DNA from: Streptomyces sp. Sge12
GTDB taxonomy: Bacteria; Actinomycetota; Actinomycetes; Streptomycetales; Streptomycetaceae
Assembly: GCF_002080455.1 (NCBI RefSeq)
Contig: NZ_CP020555.1
Coordinates: forward strand, 7,616,501-7,680,500
Length of the DNA: 64,000 bases
Reading direction: 5' to 3'
This document shows positions 1 to 8,938 of the stretch, piece by piece. The notes under the pieces were generated by a model. It saw only the letters and a program-made list of their open reading frames with translations. It made no database searches and was not told the origin of the DNA. The first letter of the stretch is position 1, and each line of letters begins with the position of its first letter. The translations under genes and the position numbers were made by a program.

Positions 1-410
1 CCACCGCGGATGCGTCTGCAGCCGCCAGCGCCTCCGGAGCCACCGTCACCGTCCACCATCGCGGGGACGGCACTCAGCCGCCTGCAGAGCTGGGCAACCC
101 CTCCGAATGGGGTGTGGTGACATTCAAGATGGATGCTGCTGCAGCCTCTTTCGGCGCGCAGTCGCAGGCGTGCATCAGCCCGTCCACCGGTGGCAACTGG
201 TGTTACGGCTGGTACGCGCGAGAGGTCAGCCCCGGGGTGATCAACAAGTATTGCTACTCGAATTACTATCAGAACACCAAGGGGCACTCGTCCACGGTGA
301 AGCTCGCGGGCAGTACGCGTCGGGTGTGGGCCGCGGCCGGGAACACCTCTAACGCGAACCTCACTGCGGGTCTCGCCTACACCTGCTCCACCTACTACAG
401 CGTCGACTAG
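1..410 (+). CDS. Lactococcin-972-family bacteriocin precursor (5' end outside the window)
   Basis: The reading frame is open from base 3 and ends at TAG 408-410, so the start and signal peptide lie off the left edge. The visible 135 residues contain a propeptide-like part (VTVHHRGDGTQ..., then EWGVVTFKMD) followed by a mature-like part with the family hallmarks: GGNWCYGW, a Tyr/Asn-rich NKYCYSNYY segment, KGHSSTVKL and a late Trp (RRVWAAAGN). Lactococcin 972 is a secreted peptide that interferes with septum formation by binding lipid II; that role is carried over from the family and is not shown here. Four cysteines lie in the mature part, which is unusual because lactococcin 972 itself has none. 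Family immunity is usually an ABC transporter; the next gene is an unrelated-looking membrane protein. Confidence 0.78.
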   Translation, partial: TADASAAASASGATVTVHHRGDGTQPPAELGNPSEWGVVTFKMDAAAASFGAQSQACISPSTGGNWCYGWYAREVSPGVINKYCYSNYYQNTKGHSSTVKLAGSTRRVWAAAGNTSNANLTAGLAYTCSTYYSVD

Positions 411-576
411 GTTCTGGTCGCCCGCACCAATCAGTAACTCCTCCTAGGGTGCGGTAGGTTGGTGAGTCACTCCGGGGCTGCTCGGTCGCCCGTGCAGCCT
501 CGGAGTGGTGCCACCTCCAACTCGGACTCACCCACTGAACGGGGGTAGAACAATCACACGCTTCACACGTGCCCAC

Positions 577-1221
577 ATGGTGCCGGTCGCTTTGTCTCTC
601 GGAGCGGGTTTGCTGCTCGGCCTGGTGGGCCCCGTTGCCGGAAAATGGGACAATCCCGTTTGCGTCGCCACGGGCATTGTCTTTTCGAGTGGTTGGCCGT
701 GGGCCTGCTACGCATTTCTGGTGGGCTATTCCCGCCGACCCAAAATTGAGTCGGCATTGCTGGCGTCTGTGGGATTGACCATCGGCGTGGTCACCTACTA
801 CATTTTCAAGGATATGAATCCCATCATTCCGGCAGGAATGGAATCCGCCCCCTCTGTTCCGGCTGGAATGGAGTTGGAATCCGGCGCCTCCAGCGGGGGG
901 CAGATTCTCGTATGGGGAATAGCCGCTTTTGTGTTCGGTGCGCCTGTGGGACTCATGGGGAACGTAGCGCGCACGCCCGGAATCGGTGGCCTTCTGTTCC
1001 GTCTGCTCGTCCCGTTCATCGCCTTCTTCGAGGCGACCCAGCGATTGAACGTAGAGGCGGACTCGCAGGGGCCGGTTTTCGACATGACCTGGAACGCGAC
1101 TCGCGTCGCAGCATGCGTCGTCGCCGTGGCCCTCGTGGCACACACCGTGTGGAACTGGCGTGTTCGGCGTGGCCGGGCCGACGGGCGAGCGGAAGCTGTC
1201 GCGCCCGAACGTCGTCTCTGA
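577..1221 (+). CDS. Multi-pass membrane protein of unknown function
   Basis: From ATG 577 this gives 214 residues with five or six hydrophobic segments (VPVALSLGAGLLLGLVG near residue 5, then around 30-55, 60-80, 110-130, 145-160 and 175-195) and a basic C-terminal tail (WNWRVRRGR). A GTG at 505 in the same frame would add 24 residues, but those look non-membrane and lie in the region just after the bacteriocin gene, so the shorter start is preferred. I do not recognise a domain family. It follows the lactococcin-972-like gene on the same strand by 166 bases, so it could serve in export or self-protection, but this rests on position alone. Confidence 0.6.
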   Translation: MVPVALSLGAGLLLGLVGPVAGKWDNPVCVATGIVFSSGWPWACYAFLVGYSRRPKIESALLASVGLTIGVVTYYIFKDMNPIIPAGMESAPSVPAGMELESGASSGGQILVWGIAAFVFGAPVGLMGNVARTPGIGGLLFRLLVPFIAFFEATQRLNVEADSQGPVFDMTWNATRVAACVVAVALVAHTVWNWRVRRGRADGRAEAVAPERRL

Positions 1222-1398
1222 CCTCTGTTCCGCCGGGGCGGCTGGACCGCAACAATGCAAAGCGCCGTCCCCCGAAGAGGCCCGGTCGACCGGCTGAGCT
1301 TCGGCTTCGACACCGCCGACAAAGCACGGCGCCGCGGACCGGCCCGGCTCAGGCGGACGCTTGCCCTCGACCTGCTCGAGGGCCTTGGCGTCAGCGCC

Positions 1399-1778
1399 CA
1401 TGGCATCCCTCGACACCGCCCGGCCCGTCTCAGCGCCCGGCCCTTCCTCGCGTCTTTCTCGTCTGGCTCGTCGGCACCCGTGCCTCGCTGTTCGGTGATG
1501 CCGTCCTGTACTTCGCGCTCGGCTGGGCGGCCAGTGCCCACGGTGGTGGGACGGGTGCTCTGGTCCTGACCGCCATCACGCTTCCACGCACCCTGCTGCT
1601 GTTGCTGGGTGGTGCCGTCGGTGACCGGTTCGGCGCGCGCCTGGTGATGATCACCGGCGACGTCGTGATGCTCACGGTCACTCTCGTACTGGCCCTGGTG
1701 GGACCCGACTCGGGAGCATCGCCCTGGCTCCTCGTCCTGGTCGCCGTCGTCATTGCACAAGAGGCCGCCCTGGTGTGA
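1399..1778 (+). pseudogene. MFS transporter, N-terminal remnant with frameshift
   Basis: From the ATG at 1399 one frame reads MASLDTARPVSAP, a normal beginning for a major facilitator, but the transporter sequence continues in another frame (RPALPRVFLVWLVGTRASL, then TM helices and the GDRFGAR loop motif typical between TM2 and TM3). A one-base shift near 1430-1443 separates the two. The transporter frame then stops at 1776-1778 after about 110 residues, where family members normally have around 400. The remaining two thirds are absent, so this is a decayed fragment and not a working exporter. Confidence 0.72.
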
Positions 1779-1979
1779 GCCATGGGGTCACGAGCGATCC
1801 GGCGTACGGCGTGGAAGCACATCGTGAGGGTGTTGCCGCCGGACGCCTGGTCCTGCACGACGTTCCTTCCGGTGAGTGTGGGGAAGGCGCCTGCCGGAAC
1901 CATCTGATCGCCCGGTTCCCCAACGAAACCGCGTGAGAAACTCGGTGGTCGGATCACTGAGGCAGAAGGGTCGCTTGCC

Positions 1980-3452
1980 ATGTCGGACGCCATACCGCCG
2001 CCGGTGCATCTCGACGGGGTGGTGGACGGGCTGGCGGAGAACCCGTCCCTGCCGTCCGAACTCGTGCGCCGCCTCCTCGGTCATCGCACGGGCTTCGGCG
2101 AGGTGGCCAAGCGGCCGGACCTGAGCGATGACGTGATCGCCGAGATCATTGCCATGGACGATCACTGGCTCACACACTCGCTCGCCCTCAACCGCCGCCT
2201 CCCACAGGCCTTCCGGATGATGCTCGCCGAGCACCCGGATCCCGCAATTCGCAGGGCTCTGGCCGTTGCTGCGGACGGCGCACCGCGAGGGCTGTTCGAA
2301 CGGCTGCTCGGCGACGCCGACCCGCAGGTTCGCGAGCACTTGGCGGAGAGCGATCACGTGCCGGCAGACCTGCGGGCCCGGCTCGCGGCGGACGAGAACC
2401 CGAAAGTCCGGGCGACGCTTGCCCAGTGGTGGACGACGGCCCCGGAACCGGTGCGTCGAACGCTGCTGACAGATCCCGACGACTCCGTACGGGCAGCGGC
2501 CTGCGCGACCTACTTCCGCCGGATTCCCCATCCCGTTCCGCCGGTAGACCTCGTTCCGGAGCTGCTGGCCGACCCGGTCACGCGCGCCGGGGCGGTACGC
2601 CACTGCACGCTGGACACCGCCGCCGCCCGCCGGCTGGCCGAGGACCCGGACGATGACGTACGCGCGGAACTCGCGGAACACCCGGACCTGTCACCGGAGT
2701 TGCGCGACAAGCTCGCCGAGGATCCCAACCAGCGCGTTGCGCTCCGTATCTTCGCCCGTCAGGACACCCCGGAGCCGACTCGAGCCGCGATCCATGCACG
2801 GATCCTGTCCGAAGTCCCCCCACTGGACTGGCTCGAGGACCACGAAGCCCTGGACGACGACGCTCTCGAACGGGAAATCCTGGGCGAGCTAGCCCGCGCG
2901 GAGCTCCGGACACTGCGCCTGCCATGGGTGACGACCGACCCCCTGCCGTACGTGGACTCGCCATACGTCTGCTTCCGCGCCTCGGCAGCGATGTCCGAGC
3001 AGCTCCCGCCGCCGCTCGTTGCCCGACTGCTCGACGACGAGGAGAGCAGCGTCCGTACCGCGATGGCCCTCCACGCCCGGGACCGGATCGATCCCGACAC
3101 CGCCGAGCGCATCGACCGGACCTTCCGCCCGGACAAGGTGGTCCGATGGCGTCCGGCCGACGACTTCCCCCTTCCGGCAGACGTGCTTCGACGCCTGGCC
3201 ACGGATGCTGACCCGAGAATGAGGCAGCTGGCCCCGCGCGACCCCGACCTGCCCGTGGAACTCGCGCGCCGCCTGGCAGCCGACCCCGACCACATGGTGC
3301 GCCGCACCATCGCGGCCCATCCCAGGCTTCCGGCCGAGGAGCTGACGCGGCTGCTGGCCGATCCGGCGGAATCTGTGGCGGCCACCGCAGCCGCAAACCC
3401 CAACCTGCCGACCACAGGCATGTACCAGCTGATCGCCCTCGCAGGCTTGTGA
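1980..3452 (+). CDS. Leucine-rich-repeat-variant (LRV/HEAT-like) protein
   Basis: 490 residues built almost entirely from short alpha-helical repeats of roughly 22-24 residues, with recurring pieces such as LAENPSLPSELVRRL, LAEHPDPAIRRALA, LAESDHVPADLRARLA, LAEDPDDDVRAELAEHPDL and LAADPDHMVRRTIAAHP. This is the LRV pattern (alternating helices, Pro/Asp turns) seen in many actinobacterial cytoplasmic proteins thought to be protein-interaction scaffolds. No signal peptide or catalytic domain is visible. The start is supported by AGAAGGG about nine bases upstream of ATG 1980. It stands alone between a pseudogene and a convergent secreted-protein gene. The function and partner are unknown. Confidence 0.85.
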   Translation: MSDAIPPPVHLDGVVDGLAENPSLPSELVRRLLGHRTGFGEVAKRPDLSDDVIAEIIAMDDHWLTHSLALNRRLPQAFRMMLAEHPDPAIRRALAVAADGAPRGLFERLLGDADPQVREHLAESDHVPADLRARLAADENPKVRATLAQWWTTAPEPVRRTLLTDPDDSVRAAACATYFRRIPHPVPPVDLVPELLADPVTRAGAVRHCTLDTAAARRLAEDPDDDVRAELAEHPDLSPELRDKLAEDPNQRVALRIFARQDTPEPTRAAIHARILSEVPPLDWLEDHEALDDDALEREILGELARAELRTLRLPWVTTDPLPYVDSPYVCFRASAAMSEQLPPPLVARLLDDEESSVRTAMALHARDRIDPDTAERIDRTFRPDKVVRWRPADDFPLPADVLRRLATDADPRMRQLAPRDPDLPVELARRLAADPDHMVRRTIAAHPRLPAEELTRLLADPAESVAATAAANPNLPTTGMYQLIALAGL

Positions 3453-3498
3453 CGCTCGATTGCGCGTCGCCGGTACCGGATCAGGTCGGGATGGCCGG

Positions 3499-3525
3499 CC
3501 GCGGCCGCCGGCTGAGCGGCCGCGG
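3499..3525. terminator. Hairpin between convergent genes
   Basis: A 9-bp perfect stem (CCGCGGCCG pairing with CGGCCGCGG) with a 9-base loop lies between the convergent LRV and secreted-protein genes. It could serve as a terminator for both. There is no U-tract, as is common in such GC-rich genomes. Confidence 0.4.
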
Positions 3526-3561
3526 AACGGTTGGGGCCGGCGGCAGCCCTGGGGGAGGGGG

Positions 3562-3981
3562 TCAGGGGACGACGATGGAGAAGGAGGCGTCTTCGTAGAC
3601 GCCGGGCTTTCCGGTGATGACGAGGAAGGTGTCGGTGCGCGTCCCGCACGAGGGGTGCGGCCACATCGAGATCCGGATGTCGTATTCGAAGCTGATGTAC
3701 TGCAGGGTGGCGTTGGGGACGAGCTTGCGGATGTCGAGGTCCTTGTCCTCCAGCTCGACGCAGTAGTGGCCCGCCGCTGGCTTGGTGACGGCTTCGATGC
3801 CCTTGGACCGGTTGACGCTGCCGTTGGCGTTGACCACGGCCGCGGCCTGCGCGTAGGGGGCGGTCACCTTCGCGGAGCCGGGGGGTGCGGCCACCGCTGT
3901 TCCCGCCCATGTTCCGCCGGCGATGAGCCCGAGGGCGACGCTGGTCCACACGGCTGCGCGGGTCTTCTTGCTCATGGGCAT
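3562..3981 (-). CDS. Small secreted protein of unknown function
   Basis: 139 residues from MPMSKKT at 3981, chosen because GAGGGG lies ten bases upstream; an internal ATG at 3975 is possible. A classical signal peptide is evident: Lys-rich N-terminus, hydrophobic core (VWTSVALGLIAGGTWAG) and an AVA-AP cleavage site near residue 32. The mature part of about 105 residues has two cysteines (GHYCVEL and HPSCGTR) that could form one disulfide, and ends in SFSIVVP, suggesting a beta-strand. I do not recognise the family. No operon partner is present; the gene upstream is a pseudogene in the opposite orientation. Confidence 0.75.
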   Translation of the reverse strand: MPMSKKTRAAVWTSVALGLIAGGTWAGTAVAAPPGSAKVTAPYAQAAAVVNANGSVNRSKGIEAVTKPAAGHYCVELEDKDLDIRKLVPNATLQYISFEYDIRISMWPHPSCGTRTDTFLVITGKPGVYEDASFSIVVP

Positions 3982-4492
3982 GTGCAGTTTTCCCCTCTGT
4001 GGTGGTGCCGGTGGCCTCCCCGGGCCGTCGGCACACCCGAAGCTAGGGGTGCCGCCCCGGCCTTCGTGGTCCTCACGCGGTGAAACCACCGGTTGAGGGG
4101 GCGCGGGAGGTGCTCGACCCGGACCGCGGCGCGCCTTCGGCGCGTGTGGCGTGGGCTTCCCCGGGCGGGGTCTGTTCCGGGCTTGGGGACGGACCGCGGG
4201 TGTGCAGTGGCGTTTCGCCGGTGAATCGGGCGCTCCGGGAGGGTGAACCTGCCTCTGCAGATCCCGTCGATGAAGGACACGCCCAGTCCGGGTTCCCAAG
4301 GGCGGACCGAGTGGAGATTGGACAGCGAGATCACCCCATCGGGCTTCCACTGCCCCTCGCGCAGCCACACGTCCAGTTCCCACGGGCCGGGCAGCAGGTC
4401 CTCCTTGCCGGACGGCCGAGGCTGCGTGCCCCCAGGAGACCCAGGTTGATCTGGGCCTGGTTGGCCTGGGGGCTGGTGGCGAGGCTGTGGTC
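3982..4492. other. 511-base gap with a possible minus-strand coding remnant
   Basis: No intact gene is seen. On the minus strand, roughly 4440 down to 4210, one frame reads protein-like sequence (LPGPWELDVWLREGQW, then PDGVISLSNLHSVRP and GVSFIDGICRGRF) with no credible start, and the same frame stays open into the next gene's leader. It may be the worn end of a lost gene. The promoter of the secreted-protein gene should also lie here. Confidence 0.35.
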
Positions 4493-5125
4493 ATGACCGA
4501 CAACAACATTGATGTGACCGACTTCCGTAACCGTGTCGTCCTGATCACCGGCGGAACCAGTGGGATGGGCCTGGCCACCGCGCGTCTGCTCCTGGAGGCC
4601 GGCGCCGAGGTCGTCATCACCGGCCGTGACGACGCCCGCCTCGACCGCGCGGCCGAACAACTGGCCGAGGTGTCCGACCGGGGTGCCCGGCTGCTCACCG
4701 TCCGGGCCGACTCCGCCAGCCTCACCGATTTCGACCGCTTGGCCGCCCTGATCCGTGAACGCCACGGACGGCTGGACGGGGTGTTCGCCAATGCCGGGGT
4801 CGGAGTGTTCCAGCGCAGTGGCGAGGTCACGGAGCAGGACTTCGATCGCAGCGTCGACGTCAACTTCAAGGGGGTGTTCTTCACGGTCCAGAAGGTTCTG
4901 CCGCTCCTTGACGCGGCGGGCGGCGGTTCCATCGTGATCAACGCCTCGTGGACTCTGCACCGAAGCCTGGCCGTCGCACCCGTGTACGCGGCCACCAAGG
5001 CCGCCGTCCACGCTCTGGCCCGCACGGGGCAGTGATCTCGCCGAGCGCGGCATCCGGGTCAACTCGGTCAGCCCGGGTTACATCGTCACCGAGATGTTCG
5101 ATGCCGCCAACCCGGATCCCGCCGC
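4493..5125 (+). pseudogene. SDR-family oxidoreductase, frameshifted and truncated
   Basis: A classical short-chain dehydrogenase: Rossmann motif TGGTSGMG near residue 22, NAG (FANAGVG) near residue 98, and YAATK as the active-site Tyr/Lys near residue 165. The reading frame stops at TGA 5033-5035, yet the next frame continues with the expected family sequence (GSDLAERGIRVNSVSPGYI, then VTEMFDAANP), so one base has been gained or two lost near 5024-5030. The homology then ends around 5113-5125 and the DNA runs directly into a different gene, so the last ~50 residues are missing. SDR enzymes use NAD(P)H on small carbonyls or alcohols; this copy should be inactive. Confidence 0.85.
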
Positions 5126-5959
5126 GCACTCCTGCACCCTGAAGACGTCGCCCTGCCGGACTTCGGAGGCCGGCGCCGGGTCGCGGGCCTGCGCCGCGAG
5201 GAGATCGCGCAGCTCGCCGGAGTGAGCGTCGACTACAACACGCGGATGGAACAGGGCCGCGTGCCCAACCCCTCGGGCGCGGTACTCGACGCCCTCGCCC
5301 GCGCACTGCGGCTGGACGGGGATGCGACACGGCACCTGCACCGCCTCGCCCGACCGCAGTCCTCCGCCCGGAACGTTCCCCGGCGCCAGGCCCAGCCGCA
5401 ACGCGTGCGCCCCATGCTCCAGAGGTTGCTGGACGATCTGGTGGACATGCCGGCGATGGTGATGGGCCGGCGCATGGACGTACTGGCCTGGAATGCGGCG
5501 GCGGTCGCACTCTTCGATGACTACGCGGCCCTGGACCGCGCGGAGCGCAACATCGCCCGGATCACCTTCCTCGACGAGACGTCCTGGGAGCTGTATGCGG
5601 ACTGGCCGTCCTGCGCCCGCGGGAATGTGGCCTACCTCCACATGGACGCGGGCCGGCACCCCGACGACCCCGAGTTGGCGAGCCTGATCGGCGAACTGTC
5701 GATGAAGAGCGCGGACTTCCGCCGTTGGTGGGCCGAACACCCGGTGCAGGACAAGACCTCGGGTACCAAGCGCTTCCACCTGGGCCACCGAGGCCCCCTC
5801 CCCGATGCCGACCGACCACCGCGCCCGCTGACCTTCCGGGCCGTCAGGGCCTCACCACCAGGCGCTGCCGGAGGTGCGAACCCCCTCCCGGCTGGACCCC
5901 GTGGCGTTGCTGTTCAGCCACGGAGGCTGGAACCGTGCGGAGATCAGGGACGTGTGTGA
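5120..5959 (+). pseudogene. MmyB-type helix-turn-helix regulator, truncated at both ends
   Basis: The coding frame begins inside the family's N-terminal part: HPEDVALPDFGGRRRVAGL (bases about 5135-5190) precedes the HTH segment REEIAQLAGVSVDYNTRMEQ and the typical PNPSGAVLDALARALRLD. There is no start for the missing first ~15 residues; the sequence is joined to the SDR fragment in place of it. The ligand-binding part (LDDLVDMPAMVMGRRMDVL, then AWNAAAVALF) is present up to KTSGTKRFH near 5783, after which the expected C-terminal segment is replaced by Pro/Arg-rich sequence. In other actinobacteria SDR and MmyB-type regulator genes often sit next to each other, so this looks like a regulator/target pair collapsed by deletion. 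Confidence 0.8.
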
Positions 5960-6002
5960 TCTCGTACATGAGATCGAAAAGGGAGAGGTCGGGCACGGAT
6001 GA
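5832..6002 (+). pseudogene. 3' end of an unidentified gene overlapping the next start
   Basis: In a third frame, bases 5832-6002 encode a protein-like tail (LPEVRTPSRLDPVALLFSHG, GGWNRAEIRDVCDLVHEIEK, GEVGHG stop). Its TGA shares the ATGA overlap with the following membrane-protein gene at 5999, an arrangement typical of a true operon junction. The upstream part of the gene is missing, apparently replaced by the HTH pseudogene. A GTG at 5874 could still give a 42-residue peptide. I do not recognise the family. Confidence 0.45.
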
Positions 6003-6358
6003 CGGCATCGGGGAAGAGCAGGCAGCCGGGCCTGGGCTGGTACGTGACGGGGCCGCTTCTCGCCGTGGTGATCACGGTGCTGGGAGGCGCCCTGGCGACG
6101 CAGAGGTGGGCGGACTGCCCGCACGGTATGGACGCACCGACCCATGCGGGACTCGTGACGGTCATGCCGTTCGCCTGGTTCGGCATGACTATGCTGCTCG
6201 TGGTCCTCCAGTCCGGCTTGGTGGCGCTCCTGCCGGAGGAAACGGACGCCGAGGTGAAATGGGTGGCGCTGTTCGTGGCGGCCGGTGTGCTCGCCCTGCT
6301 CTACCTCTCCGGAACGGGCCCGGACACGGCGCCGGACGGCTCCTGCTACGGCGGATAG
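5999..6358 (+). CDS. Small three-helix membrane protein
   Basis: 119 residues with hydrophobic segments near 13-34, 54-78 and 86-104, and a short Gly/Asp tail ending CYGG. The start ATG overlaps the stop of the preceding remnant (ATGA), so it was once the downstream gene of a translationally coupled pair. With its partner damaged, its expression may now depend on read-through. There is no recognised domain; the conserved-looking CPHGMD loop lies between the first two helices. Confidence 0.6.
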   Translation: MTASGKSRQPGLGWYVTGPLLAVVITVLGGALATQRWADCPHGMDAPTHAGLVTVMPFAWFGMTMLLVVLQSGLVALLPEETDAEVKWVALFVAAGVLALLYLSGTGPDTAPDGSCYGG

Positions 6359-6430
6359 CCGTGTACTGAAGCCGAGCGTCGGGCTGGGCAGGCTCCCCGA
6401 ACGGCCGGCCGCCGCCCGGTTCGTGTGGCT

Positions 6431-6988
6431 TTACGCTCCGGGGGTGTGGGCGCCGGGGCGGGGGAGGGCGTTGCGCAGGCGGATGCCGCCGAAGCCCAGG
6501 GTGCTGGTGGTGACGGCGTCCCAGAAGCCCCACAGGTTGTCCAGGACGCGGAGCTGGATGCCGGCGTCCCGGTGCAGGCGCAGCAGGTCGCCGGCGGGTT
6601 CGGCGGGTCCCAGGGGCTCGACGGGGTCGGTGGCCACGTGGGCGTGGGGCACGGGTTCGCCGATGGGGCGGAAGGGGCCGGCGGGGAGGCGGTAGGCGAA
6701 GAGTTCGACGTTGAGGAAGCGTTCCACCCAGCTGTACTCGATCGCGTGGACCCGCCGGCCGCCGCCAGGGCCGATGATGTGTTCCGTGTCGCTCGCGGCC
6801 GTCGTGGGCGTGGTCCACGCCATCGCGCGGGGGCACTCGCGGGGGAACCAGTAGTCGGGAGCCTACGCGGCGTCAACGGCCCATACGACAGCCTCCGGGT
6901 GCCGGGCGGTGGCCGCGATGTGCGGGCGGAACAGGGTGATCGTCGGGTCTTCCGAGAAGTGCAGCACTTCCCCGGGCCGTGGTCGCAT
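6431..6988 (-). pseudogene. DUF6886-like protein interrupted by an in-frame TAG
   Basis: Starting at ATG 6988 the frame reads MRPRPGEVLHFSEDPTITLF, a typical beginning for this small actinobacterial family, to WAVDAA, then TAG (6863-6865, codon 42), then continues in the same frame with APDYWFPRECPRAMAWTTP and the rest of the domain (VHAIEYSWVERF, then TLGFGGIRLRNALP). Everything before and after the stop matches family expectation and there is no frameshift, so a single C-to-T change of a CAG codon is the simplest cause. A shorter protein could start at the internal ATG 6823 (130 residues) but would lack the conserved first third. The function of DUF6886 is unknown. Confidence 0.8.
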
Positions 6989-7030
6989 GGACCGGTTCTA
7001 CCAGCCCGCCCGCGCGCCCCCAACCCCCTG

Positions 7031-7675
7031 TCAGCCTCCGCCGCCGGTCGAGCCGCCGTGACCCAGGGCCATCCACGGAGGGGACTGCACACGACGCTGG
7101 ACGACCAGGTCCACCTGGATGGCGGCGGGGGCGAGTATCTGCTCCAGTTCCTGGAAGACGGGCGTGGTGTCGGTTGTCCACGGGAGCAGCGGCATGGGCC
7201 GGAGCCGGCGGCTGTTCTTCAGAAGCACGCACAGGGCGATCTTGGCGGACACCGGCTTCCGGTCCCCCTCGTGCGACTCCATGATGGAGTGGTCGATCCA
7301 GATCTGCTGTACGTCGGCGAGTGGCCGCGGCCGGCCCGTGTGGGAGCCCCGGACGAGGGTCATGGTGTCCGGGGCGGCCGCGGGCGAAAACCGCACCCGG
7401 GTCACGCCCCGGAAAGCCCCGTACAAGATCACGAACGTGTTGACGACGAGTCCCACCGCCGCGGCGACCCCGACCGCGGCCCAGATCCGGCCGGGCCCCT
7501 GCTCGAGAACCGCCATGGCCAGATAGACCGGGGCGCCGTACAGGGCTCCGGCTGCGAGCGACCCGAACACCTCCCCGGGCCAACGCCTGGCAGCGAACAC
7601 GAGCGGCCCGACTTCCTCGCGAAGCACCACGTCGACCACGTCGGGGCCCGAACGGTCGATCCGCACACTGCTCAT
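7031..7675 (-). CDS. Membrane-anchored protein of unknown function
   Basis: 214 residues. After a 42-residue polar N-terminus come two hydrophobic segments (VFGSLAAGALYGAPVYLAMA around 46-65 and IWAAVGVAAAVGLVVNTFVI around 74-95), followed by a soluble domain of about 110 residues with DHSIMESHEGD and a hydrophilic C-terminal tail ending GGSTGGGG. The layout resembles Streptomyces membrane proteins with PH-like cytosolic domains, but I cannot assign it. It lies between two minus-strand genes with no clear operon link. Confidence 0.6.
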   Translation of the reverse strand: MSSVRIDRSGPDVVDVVLREEVGPLVFAARRWPGEVFGSLAAGALYGAPVYLAMAVLEQGPGRIWAAVGVAAAVGLVVNTFVILYGAFRGVTRVRFSPAAAPDTMTLVRGSHTGRPRPLADVQQIWIDHSIMESHEGDRKPVSAKIALCVLLKNSRRLRPMPLLPWTTDTTPVFQELEQILAPAAIQVDLVVQRRVQSPPWMALGHGGSTGGGG

Positions 7676-7837
7676 GACACGACGTTAGAACGATGCCACC
7701 GGTGGGGGAAGAGCGCGCGCGGCGCCAAGCCGCCCGCACAGCATGCGCGCACCTCGCTCAGGGCCACCACTTGCCTCGTGGGGATCTGCGGTCTCACCGC
7801 CCGGAACAAAACCCACAACCCGTCGGGCACCAGACCC

Positions 7838-8740
7838 TCAACGAAGGCCGTCCGCTGCAGCCCCCTCCATCGGTGCCGGTGTCGACGATCTGCCCGTGGC
7901 GTTCCCGAGGGCCCCGAATCGTGCCAGGTAGTGCCAGACCTTCTTGACCGCCTGGGGGTCGTAGAGGCCGGCGCGTGCAGCATTTCCGACGGTTCGAGGA
8001 TCGAGCACGCCGTCGACCGCGATCTGCGTGCCCAAGTCGACGTACTCCTGGCTTCGGTAGCCGGGGTGACGTCGGAGTTCTTCAACCCTGAGCCGGAAGC
8101 CGGGGTGCCACTCCACCGGGCAGCCGAGACGCAGAGCCGCGTCCTCGACCGTCGTGCTCCGGTAGCACGGGTCCAGGACCAGCGCCTCCACATGGCAGTG
8201 CAGCCGGACCGGCCCGTGCACTTGCGCCTCGATGTAATCGTCCAGTTCGTCCTGGCGATCGGCGAAAGCAAGCTCGATGAGCCCCATGCGGGCCGCGACA
8301 CCGAAGTTCGACGGTTCGAGAAAACTGTCCGGGTAGCAGAACGTGGTCCGCGTCAGCGTCCGGGCCGTCAGCCGGAAGTGCGCCGAGCCGAACCGCGGCG
8401 CCCCGCCGACCGGCTTGCGACGAAAGTTCAACGCTCCGTAGACGGGCCGCTCATGAGCGGTCGCTTCGTTGTACGCCCCGTCGAAGATCCGGCTCTCCCA
8501 ACGCCACCGGTCGCCGCCTGGATGCGCGGTCAGTCCGCCGTTGCTCGTCCCAGTGACGAACTGCGAGTGGTAGACGCCGCCCTCGGCCATGGCGTCCAGG
8601 ATCGGCTTGCCGTGCAGCAGACGGTCCGGGTGGAAGTTGAGGGTCACCCGCAATGCCGGGTCCATCGCAGGGCCCGACGCCAGTTCCGCGACATGCCGAA
8701 GGGCCCGTTCCTGCGCTGTCCGGGAGGCTGCAGAGCTCAT
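7838..8740 (-). CDS. DUF3626 family protein
   Basis: 300 residues from ATG 8740, preferred over the longer frame because GTGGGGAA lies about 11 bases upstream. Family hallmarks are clear: RVTLNFHPDRL near residue 50, GGVYHSQFVTGTSNGGLTA near 75, GGDRWRWESRIFDGAYNEA, RPVYGALNFRR, APRFGSAHF and the C-terminal VDLGTQIAVDGVLDPR. The set of conserved His, Arg and Asp residues in the HPDR and PRFGS motifs suggests an enzyme related to ADP-ribosyl or nucleotide chemistry, but no activity is established for DUF3626. The product looks cytosolic and stands as a single gene. Confidence 0.85.
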   Translation of the reverse strand: MSSAASRTAQERALRHVAELASGPAMDPALRVTLNFHPDRLLHGKPILDAMAEGGVYHSQFVTGTSNGGLTAHPGGDRWRWESRIFDGAYNEATAHERPVYGALNFRRKPVGGAPRFGSAHFRLTARTLTRTTFCYPDSFLEPSNFGVAARMGLIELAFADRQDELDDYIEAQVHGPVRLHCHVEALVLDPCYRSTTVEDAALRLGCPVEWHPGFRLRVEELRRHPGYRSQEYVDLGTQIAVDGVLDPRTVGNAARAGLYDPQAVKKVWHYLARFGALGNATGRSSTPAPMEGAAADGLR

Positions 8741-8938
8741 CGGCACAGTGTTCCCCACCCTGATCAACCGGCGCACGCGGATTGTCCACCGACAGCCCGT
8801 TCCGGCGTGACGGAGCGTTGCTTGATCACCAATCTCCTGCGGTGTTCGCCGAGCGAGGCACCACCCGGGGCCGGCAGCGGCGAACTGCCCGGGCGACATC
8901 CGCAGACGTCCAGCCCATGCCCCACGCGGGGGATCCCG

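Noticed and set aside
1775..1936. Short frame beginning at GTG 1775, overlapping the MFS remnant stop
   Set aside because: Fifty-three codons of plausible composition, but no ribosome site, no family and it follows a pseudogene; too weak to call.
6863..6865. Stop-codon recoding (TAG as pyrrolysine or read-through)
   Set aside because: No pyl genes, no stimulating structure, and the position is normally a simple polar residue; nonsense mutation is simpler.
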